From Sphingomicrobium sp. (GTDB lineage Bacteria > Pseudomonadota > Alphaproteobacteria > Sphingomonadales > Sphingomonadaceae), in contig DATCMI010000001.1 in the NCBI GenBank assembly GCA_036563485.1, forward strand, positions 1,117,501 to 1,181,500: a DNA stretch of 64,000 bases. Direction: 5' to 3'. Position 1 is the stretch's first letter; the number at the start of each line of letters is the position of its first letter. Of the stretch, positions 58,551 to 64,000 are shown piece after piece. The notes beneath the pieces are model-generated. The model did no database searches. It was not told where the DNA came from and worked only from the letters and a program-made list of their open reading frames with translations. Made by a program: the position numbers and the translations under genes.

Positions 58551-60206
58551 ATGGCAAGCGTAGCCGAAGCTGAAGAGCGCAAGCCGTGGTCGATGATGCG
58601 CGTGGTTGTCGCGTCGTCGGCGGGCACGGCGTTCGAATGGTATGACTTTTTCATCTTCGGCAGCCTGGCGCCTGTCATCTCCAAGGTGTTCTTCGCAGGC
58701 CTCGACCCCACGCCGGCGCTGGTCGCCGCGCTTGCGCTGTTCGCGGCCGGCTTCGCGTTCCGGCCGCTCGGAGCGCTGATCTTCGGGGTCGTTGGCGACC
58801 GGCTCGGGCGCAAGGGCGCCTTCCTGATCACTGTCAGCCTCATGGGCGGCGCGACTTTCCTGATCGGGCTGCTGCCGACCTATGCGCAGGCGGGCACGCT
58901 CGCCGCGGCCCTCCTCATCGTCTTGCGCATCCTCCAGGGGATCGCGCTTGGCGGCGAATATGGCGGCGCGGCGATCTATGTCGCCGAGCATGCGCCCGAC
59001 GACAAGCGCGGCGCGTCGACTGGGTGGATTCAATCGTCGGCCTCATTCGGCCTCCTTGCAGCGCTGCTCGTCATCGTCGTGACGCGTACCGCGGTCGGCG
59101 AAGACGCGTTCGCAAGCTGGGGCTGGCGCATCCCGTTCCTGGTATCGGCCGTGCTCCTCGCCGTCTCGGTTTGGATGCGCGCGAAGCTCGCCGAGAGCCC
59201 GCAGTTCAAGAAGCTTCAGGAAGAAGGCGAGGTCGTCCGCCAGCCGCTGCGCGAATCCTTCGGGCGCTGGAGCAACGTCAAGCGCGTGCTCATCGCCTTC
59301 TTCGGCATCATGTGCGCGCAAGGTGCCGTCTGGTACTTCACTTTCTTCTACCTGCAGGTGTTCCTCGAACGGTCCCTCGGCCTGCCCGCCGCGACGAAGG
59401 ACATGCTGCTGATCGTCATGACGCTCGTCAGTGCGCCGCTCTATGTTTTCTTCGGCTGGCTGAGCGACCGCGTTGGACGGAAGCCTGTCATGCTCGGCGG
59501 CATGCTGCTCGCCCTCGCGCTCTATTTCCCGGGTTCCTACTGGATCGCGGGCACTGCCAATCCGCAACTCGTCGCCGCCCAGGAAGCGACACCGATTTTC
59601 GTCGCAACCGACCCGTCCACCTGCTCCGCGCAGTTCGATCCGGTGGGCACGGCAAAGTTCGTCAGTGCCTGCGACATCGCGAAGAGCACCCTGATCACCA
59701 GGGGCATCTCGTTCGAGACCCGTCGGTCAGGCAATGGCCGGACGTATGTGATCGTCGGTACCGAAACCGTGCCGATTACGGGCGGTGAAGGGCTGTCTGG
59801 GGCGGAGCTCAAGTCGCTCAAGAGCGCGACCGGCGAGACGGTCAAGGCCGAGCTCACCGCGGCCGGCTATCCGGCGAGCGCTCATCCATCCACTGGCGAG
59901 CTCATCATGCTCACCGCGATCCTGCTGCTGTTCGTCGTCGCGGCGACGGCACTCTACGGGCCGCAAGCCGCCGCGCTCGTTGAAATGTTCCCGACGCGCA
60001 TCCGCTACACGGCAATGTCGCTGCCTTACCATGTCGGCACCGGCTGGGTCGGCGGATTCTTGCCGGTCACCAGCTTCGCGCTGGTGGCGATCACCGGCGA
60101 TATCTATCAGGGCCTTTGGTACGCCGTGATCTTCACCGCCATTTCGGTCTTCGTCTCGCTGTTCTTCCTCAAAGAAACGGCGGGCAGGCGCCTCGAGGAC
60201 ATCTAG
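58551..60206 (+). CDS. MFS metabolite:H+ symporter with a large extracytoplasmic insert
   Basis: 551 residues from ATG at 58551 with GGGGGA upstream. MHS-family features: AGTAFEWYDFFIFGSLAPVI in the first helix, GVVGDRLGRKGAF in loop 2-3, and RILQGIALGGEYGGAAIYVAE. These carriers take up organic acids with protons. Between about residues 325 and 450 a soluble insert of some 120 residues with two cysteines (STCSAQ, SACDIA) separates the C-terminal helices. It lies two genes after acs, which suggests short-chain acid uptake. Confidence 0.88.
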   Translation: MASVAEAEERKPWSMMRVVVASSAGTAFEWYDFFIFGSLAPVISKVFFAGLDPTPALVAALALFAAGFAFRPLGALIFGVVGDRLGRKGAFLITVSLMGGATFLIGLLPTYAQAGTLAAALLIVLRILQGIALGGEYGGAAIYVAEHAPDDKRGASTGWIQSSASFGLLAALLVIVVTRTAVGEDAFASWGWRIPFLVSAVLLAVSVWMRAKLAESPQFKKLQEEGEVVRQPLRESFGRWSNVKRVLIAFFGIMCAQGAVWYFTFFYLQVFLERSLGLPAATKDMLLIVMTLVSAPLYVFFGWLSDRVGRKPVMLGGMLLALALYFPGSYWIAGTANPQLVAAQEATPIFVATDPSTCSAQFDPVGTAKFVSACDIAKSTLITRGISFETRRSGNGRTYVIVGTETVPITGGEGLSGAELKSLKSATGETVKAELTAAGYPASAHPSTGELIMLTAILLLFVVAATALYGPQAAALVEMFPTRIRYTAMSLPYHVGTGWVGGFLPVTSFALVAITGDIYQGLWYAVIFTAISVFVSLFFLKETAGRRLEDI

Positions 60207-60210
60207 CCGC

Positions 60211-60915
60211 TTAGGGGCACCAGTGAATGTCGATCGGCTGCTCCGCCTCGGCCAGGACGCGGCCGATCGGCAGCTTGGAGCTGTGGCCGTCGGCGATCGC
60301 CTGCTCAAGGATGTCGCGCTTGTCCTGGCCGGTGATGGTGATCAGCACGGTGCGCGCCGACAGGATCGACGCGCGCGTCAACGTCACCCGGGCAACCTCC
60401 GCTTCTGCCGGCATCGGGTCCGGCATGACCCCCACGGCACGTCGCGCCTTGGGCGCTTCGAGCGCGGCCTGGAGATCCGGCCCGGCGAAGATCGACGCTG
60501 TGTGCCCGTCCTTGCCCATGCCGAGCCAGACGAGGTCCGGCGGCCACGGGAGGTCCTGCAGACGCGCATCCGCCGCATTCCCCGCCATCTGGTAATCTTC
60601 CGCGGCTCCACCGGTTAGGGGGATGACGCGCGCGCCGAGCGGCAGGAAAGCCCGGGCAATCTCGCGCACATTCGACAGCTCGCTATCGACGGGCACGATC
60701 CGGTCGTCGGTGGGAACGATCGCGACCTTCTTCCACGGCAGCTTGGCGGCGGCGAGCTTGGCGAAAATGGCCGGTCCGGTCTTTCCGCCGGGCACTGCGA
60801 CCAGCGACGCGTCGCGCGCGTCGATCGCGCTCTCGATGATGAACCCGACATCGCCGGCGACGGCGTCGGACAGCTCGTCGAGGGAATCATATTCCCACCA
60901 TTCTGCTTCGATCAT
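60211..60915 (-). CDS. pgl: 6-phosphogluconolactonase
   Basis: 234 residues. DevB-type fold with LVAVPGGKTGPAIFAKLA, VAIVPTDDRIVP and LVWLGMGKDGHTASIFAG, which carry the substrate-binding glycine loops and active His. Hydrolyses 6-phosphogluconolactone in the Entner-Doudoroff/pentose phosphate route. zwf and edd are not in the window. It follows tonB by 15 bases on the same strand. Confidence 0.92.
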   Translation of the reverse strand: MIEAEWWEYDSLDELSDAVAGDVGFIIESAIDARDASLVAVPGGKTGPAIFAKLAAAKLPWKKVAIVPTDDRIVPVDSELSNVREIARAFLPLGARVIPLTGGAAEDYQMAGNAADARLQDLPWPPDLVWLGMGKDGHTASIFAGPDLQAALEAPKARRAVGVMPDPMPAEAEVARVTLTRASILSARTVLITITGQDKRDILEQAIADGHSSKLPIGRVLAEAEQPIDIHWCP

Positions 60916-60930
60916 GTGAGTCCTTCTTAA

Positions 60931-61686
60931 TTATCGCGGGGCTGGTTGCGCATATCCGAACCATCCCGCAACCGCCTGCCCGCGCCGGTTCAGCGCGGGA
61001 CGGAAGCGAAGCCGGTCGTGCGCGATGTTGCAGAGCGTCGAATCGATCGCCGCAACGCCGGTCCCGCGGTCTACCGTGCATTCGCTGACGAATCCGCGCG
61101 CGTCCACCTTCAAGCGCAGGAAAACGGTCTGGCGGCCGGGCCACTGGTCGAGGATGGTCCTTGGAAAGTCGCGGCCTCGGAGCACCGGCGATGCAAGCCG
61201 CGGCGCAACCGCGACGCCGCCGTCGCCGCCCCCGCCGGACCCGCTGCCGCTGCCGGTGCCCGTTCCAGTGCCGGATCCGCCCGTACCGGTCCCCGGACCG
61301 GGGACCGGGGCGGCCCCCTGCGTCGGCGACGTACCCTGGCGCGGCGTCTCGCTGGTCGCGACTGTCGGGACTGGCGGCACGACGACCCTCGGCTTGATCC
61401 TTTTGATCGGCGTGGCCTCGCTCTTGAGGTTGGGCGCCGATCCGCCCGGATCGTCCTTCGGCTTGGGCCTGGCTTTCTCTTGCTGCGGCGGAGGCGGCGG
61501 TGGCGGTGGTGGCGGGGGTGGCGGGTCCGGCGTCAGGTCGAACGTGCGAATGGCGCTGTCCACCCCCGGCAAATCCATCTGACCCGACAGGTTCAGGAGC
61601 GCGAACACAAGCGCCGCATGCAGCGCCACAACGGCCGCCATGGCGCCGCTTCTTTGTTTGGTGTCGATGTCGTTGCGGTAGGACAC
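60931..61686 (-). CDS. tonB: TonB-family energy transducer
   Basis: 251 residues from GTG at 61686; no ribosome site is obvious and a later ATG (MAAVVALHAALVF) is possible. One N-terminal membrane anchor (AVVALHAALVFALLNL), a long Pro run and Pro-Lys/Gly-Thr-rich periplasmic spacer, then the C-terminal TonB fold with DFPRTILDQWPGRQTVFLRL, and RFRPALNRRGQAV. It transmits proton-motive force to outer membrane receptors. Two cysteines in the C-domain (SECTVD, LCNIA) could form a disulfide. Confidence 0.88.
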   Translation of the reverse strand: MSYRNDIDTKQRSGAMAAVVALHAALVFALLNLSGQMDLPGVDSAIRTFDLTPDPPPPPPPPPPPPPQQEKARPKPKDDPGGSAPNLKSEATPIKRIKPRVVVPPVPTVATSETPRQGTSPTQGAAPVPGPGTGTGGSGTGTGTGSGSGSGGGGDGGVAVAPRLASPVLRGRDFPRTILDQWPGRQTVFLRLKVDARGFVSECTVDRGTGVAAIDSTLCNIAHDRLRFRPALNRRGQAVAGWFGYAQPAPR

Positions 61687-61758
61687 AGCGAACTAACGCC
61701 GTGCCGACTGCTGCGTTGCGGCAGCCGCCGATTGGGGCAAGCGGCTGCCGATCCCGCT

Positions 61759-61887
61759 TTACCGTTTCGTGCTCTTGCGCCCGCCGCCGTGACTGGCCTT
61801 GCCGCCCTTGCTTGCGATCTCGCGCTGCTTGGCCGGATCCATCGCTGCGAAGCCGCGCTTGGAGCCGCCGCTTTTGCTCGTTGCCAT
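61759..61887 (-). CDS. KGG-motif stress-type small protein
   Basis: 42 residues from ATG at 61887 with GGGAGGA upstream; a longer frame to 61944 lacks this site. MATSKSGGSKRGFAAMDPAK and REIASKGGKASHG show the KGG repeats of the GsiB/YciG-type family: hydrophilic, glycine- and lysine-rich and probably disordered. Members are often under general stress control. Between tonB and the PQQ dehydrogenase, transcribed alone. Confidence 0.85.
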   Translation of the reverse strand: MATSKSGGSKRGFAAMDPAKQREIASKGGKASHGGGRKSTKR

Positions 61888-62050
61888 CCTTGTTCCTCCC
61901 GTTGAGTGACAAGGCGATAACCGACCAGCGAGACGGCAGTTCACAATGCTGATCGAGGTTAGAAACAGCCGTAGGAACAGCTGTTACGATCCTCTTCGTG
62001 ACAAATCTGTTGCACGCGCGGAACCAATTCGCGTTGCAGCGGATTGTGCA

Positions 62051-62083
62051 GCAGCATCTTCTCAGATCATGCGAGGATGCTGC
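62051..62083 (+). repeat. Inverted repeat in the leader of the PQQ dehydrogenase gene
   Basis: GCAGCATC (62051-62058) and GATGCTGC (62076-62083) are perfect eight-base arms with a 17-base loop, ending 16 bases before the ATG. It could form an RNA hairpin near the ribosome site. A separate ten-base palindrome AACAGCTGTT lies at 61976-61985. Confidence 0.5.
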
Positions 62084-62099
62084 GTATTAAGGGGGCTGG

Positions 62100-63959
62100 A
62101 TGCTGCGAAAGGGAAGCGCAGTCATTTCGGTCGCTATTCTCGCGCTTGCGGGCGCGAGCCTTGCGGCATGTGACCGGAAGACTGACGATCAAGGTACGGG
62201 GGCGAAGGCTTACGCCTCGCTGCCCGGTGGTCCAAGAGCGACTCCCGCAGCGGCGGCTTTCCCGCAGGACGACGGCAATTGGACCATGCCGTCGAAGGAC
62301 TATGCGGCGTCCCGCTTTTCGGCGCTAAACCAAATCACGCCCGCGAACGTCGGTAATCTCAACCTTGCGTTCACCTTCTCGACCGGCACCGTCAAAGGGT
62401 TCGAAGCGCCGCCGTTGGTCGTCGACGGGACGATGTATATCATCACGCCCTACCCGAATAATCTCTACGCACTCGACCTGACTAAGCCGGGTGCCCCGAC
62501 GAAATGGGTGTTCAAGCCGAAGCCTGCGGCAGCGGCGCAGGGCGTCGCCTGCTGCGACGTGGTGAACCGCGGCGCCGTCTACGATTCCGGCAAGATCTTC
62601 TTCAACACGCTCGACGGCCAGACGATCGCGGTGGATGCGAACAGCGGCCAGCTCGCGTGGCGCACGCAACTCGGAAACATCCAGCGCGGCGAGACCATCA
62701 CCATGGCGCCGCTGGTCGCGGGCGGCAAGGTGCTGGTCGGCAATTCCGGCGGTGAAATGGGCGTGCGCGGCTGGCTCGCGGCGCTCGATGCCGGGAGCGG
62801 CAAGCTCGCGTGGAAAGCTTATAGCACGGGCCCAGACAAGGACGTCCTGATCGACGGCGACTTCAAGCCATTCTACGCGATGGATCGCGGCAAGGACCTA
62901 GGCGTCAAGTCGTGGCCGCCCGAACAGTGGAAGATCGGCGGCGGCACCGTCTGGGGCTGGATCAGCTACGATCCGGAAACGAAGATAATCTTCTACGGGA
63001 CCGGCAACCCGGGTCCCTGGAACCCGGAGCAGCGGCCGGGCGACAACAAGTGGACAACGGGCGTTTTCGCCCGTGATGTCGAGACGGGGAAGGCGCGCTG
63101 GTTTTACCAGACGACGCCGCACGATTTGTTCGACCACGACGATATCAACGAGATTATCCTTGCGGACATCCCGGCGAACGGCGGCCGACGACCCGTTATG
63201 CTTCGTCCCGCGCGCAACGGCTTTTTCTACGTCCACGACCGGCGCACCGGCCAGGTGCTGAGCGCCGCGCCATTCGGCTATGTGAACGCCTACAAGGGCG
63301 TCGATCTTCGCACCGGCAAGATCGTCCCCAACCACGAAAAAGACCCCAAGGTCGGCCGCATCGTGCGCGACATCTGCCCGGCAGCGCCGGGGCTGAAGGA
63401 CTGGAATCCGGCCGCGTTCAGCCCGGTGACGGGCCTCGTCTACATCCCGCACAATAACCTGTGCATGGACTTCGGCGCGATGCAGGCGAACTATATCGCC
63501 GGCACACCCTACGTCGGCGCCGACGTGAAGATGTATGCCGGGCCAGGCGGCAATCGCGGCGCCTTCACGGCCTGGGATCCGCTTCGCCAGCGCAAGGTGT
63601 GGGAGATCCCGGAAGACTTCCCGGTGTGGAGCCCCGCACTGGCCACCGCGGGTGGGCTGATCTTCTACGGAACCATGGACGGCTGGTTCAAGGCGGTCGA
63701 CGCCCGCAACGGCAAGCTCGTCTGGCGCTTCAAAGCGGGCAGCGGGATCATCGCCCAGCCGATCAGCTACCGCGGGCCGGACGGTCGCCAATATATTGCG
63801 GTCATCGCGGGCGTCGGCGGATGGCCAGGCGTGGTCGTCTCGAACAACACCGATCCCAAGGACCCGACGGCAGCGCTCGGCTTCGCCAATGCGATGAAGG
63901 ACCTGCCGATGAAAACGACTGCGGGAGGCATGCTCTATGTCTTTGCCCTTCCGCGCTAG
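62100..63959 (+). CDS. PQQ-dependent alcohol dehydrogenase, lanthanide-type, lipoprotein
   Basis: 619 residues. Lipobox LAAC with Cys24 followed by Asp25, the residue that keeps lipoproteins in the inner membrane in enteric bacteria. The propeller enzyme has vicinal Cys151-Cys152 (GVACCD) over the PQQ ring, SGGEMGVRG (metal-ligand Glu219) and GNPGPWNPEQRPGDNKW. The catalytic Asp345 is followed at +2 by Asp347 (LFDHDDINE), the extra carboxylate of lanthanide-dependent (XoxF-like) forms. Oxidises alcohols in the periplasm. No PQQ synthesis genes are seen here. Overlaps the next gene by 23 bases. Confidence 0.9.
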   Translation: MLRKGSAVISVAILALAGASLAACDRKTDDQGTGAKAYASLPGGPRATPAAAAFPQDDGNWTMPSKDYAASRFSALNQITPANVGNLNLAFTFSTGTVKGFEAPPLVVDGTMYIITPYPNNLYALDLTKPGAPTKWVFKPKPAAAAQGVACCDVVNRGAVYDSGKIFFNTLDGQTIAVDANSGQLAWRTQLGNIQRGETITMAPLVAGGKVLVGNSGGEMGVRGWLAALDAGSGKLAWKAYSTGPDKDVLIDGDFKPFYAMDRGKDLGVKSWPPEQWKIGGGTVWGWISYDPETKIIFYGTGNPGPWNPEQRPGDNKWTTGVFARDVETGKARWFYQTTPHDLFDHDDINEIILADIPANGGRRPVMLRPARNGFFYVHDRRTGQVLSAAPFGYVNAYKGVDLRTGKIVPNHEKDPKVGRIVRDICPAAPGLKDWNPAAFSPVTGLVYIPHNNLCMDFGAMQANYIAGTPYVGADVKMYAGPGGNRGAFTAWDPLRQRKVWEIPEDFPVWSPALATAGGLIFYGTMDGWFKAVDARNGKLVWRFKAGSGIIAQPISYRGPDGRQYIAVIAGVGGWPGVVVSNNTDPKDPTAALGFANAMKDLPMKTTAGGMLYVFALPR

Positions 63960-64000
63960 CTTGCTCGTCGCCGGCGCCGCCGGGCTGCTGCTTGCAGCCT
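63937..64000 (+). CDS. Start of a secreted protein (cut by window end)
   Basis: ATG at 63937, with GGAGG eight bases upstream and inside the end of the dehydrogenase gene. The visible 21 residues (MSLPFRASLLVAGAAGLLLA) form a signal peptide. By its position it may be the cytochrome c or binding-protein partner of the PQQ dehydrogenase, but nothing beyond the signal is visible. Confidence 0.6.
   Translation, partial: MSLPFRASLLVAGAAGLLLAA

Overview
The window reads as chromosomal DNA of a GC-rich alphaproteobacterium, most likely a sphingomonad (Sphingomonadaceae or close relative). Reasons: an alphaproteobacterial LexA box (GAAC-N7-GAAC) before an imuA-imuB-dnaE2 cassette, a PagL-type lipid A deacylase, a DUF2585 protein, a KGG-motif peptide, a complete De Ley-Doudoroff galactose route, and several palindromic repeat families that I associate with this group. 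Coding density is very high. Neighbouring genes commonly overlap by 1-17 bases, no gap exceeds about 215 bases, and I saw no tRNA, rRNA, CRISPR, prophage or insertion sequence.

Layout. 1-1505: end of an ATP-dependent DNA ligase and an AlkB-like dioxygenase. 1502-8036: histidine utilisation genes hutG (minus), hutI-hutU (plus) and hutH (plus), interrupted by a broken membrane GGDEF gene. 8029-14360: a DUF2147 protein, then the SOS mutagenesis operon imuA-imuB-dnaE2. 14357-17151: serS followed on the minus strand by two tandem alpha/beta hydrolases. 17178-26126: a DUF808 membrane protein, a flavin reductase, then a Phe/Tyr catabolic neighbourhood (phhA, pterin dehydratase, hpd, an Lrp regulator) that also holds an Flp pilin gene, a subtilase with a C-terminal barrel-like region, a 3-oxoadipyl-CoA-type thiolase and an isolated paaD. 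26139-32087: divergent galactose/galactonate genes (lactonase, GH1, dgoD on minus; dgoK, dgoA, galactose dehydrogenase on plus) closed by a clear terminator. 32102-35872: Crp/Fnr regulator, pyrC, ygfZ, a cyclase-family enzyme and two small genes in a minus-strand train behind acnA. 35869-42175: acnA, CorA, DUF2585, pagL, fumC. 42354-45981: branched-chain 2-oxoacid dehydrogenase E1alpha-E1beta-E2 without E3. 46037-52298: erythromycin-esterase-like lipoprotein, azoR/hxlR pair, YdeI-like protein, globin, a four-PAS hybrid kinase and two tiny membrane proteins. 52507-60206: a plus-strand CoA/acyl train (homodimeric E1, MaoC, CitE-like lyase, acs, hypothetical, MFS). 60211-64000: pgl, tonB, KGG protein, a PQQ alcohol dehydrogenase with a lanthanide-type DxD, and the start of a secreted protein.

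The most unusual signal is upstream of phhA on the minus strand (19609-19740). A 19-residue leader frame with three consecutive Tyr codons (MTRTSACRSYYYPDEVGIG) is followed by a strong hairpin with a GAAA loop and a U6 tract, ending 23 bases before phhA, whose product makes tyrosine. This has the form of a tyrosine-sensing transcription attenuator. Other points worth attention: two genes (hutU and the thiolase) for which only a CTG start fits, both with a good ribosome binding site and a CTGA overlap; palindromic repeats inserted in frame inside imuB, dnaE2 and the E2 linker; an identical 15-base AT-rich element at the same distance and orientation before the globin gene and the tiny membrane-protein pair; and a doubly mutated diguanylate cyclase gene within the hut locus.
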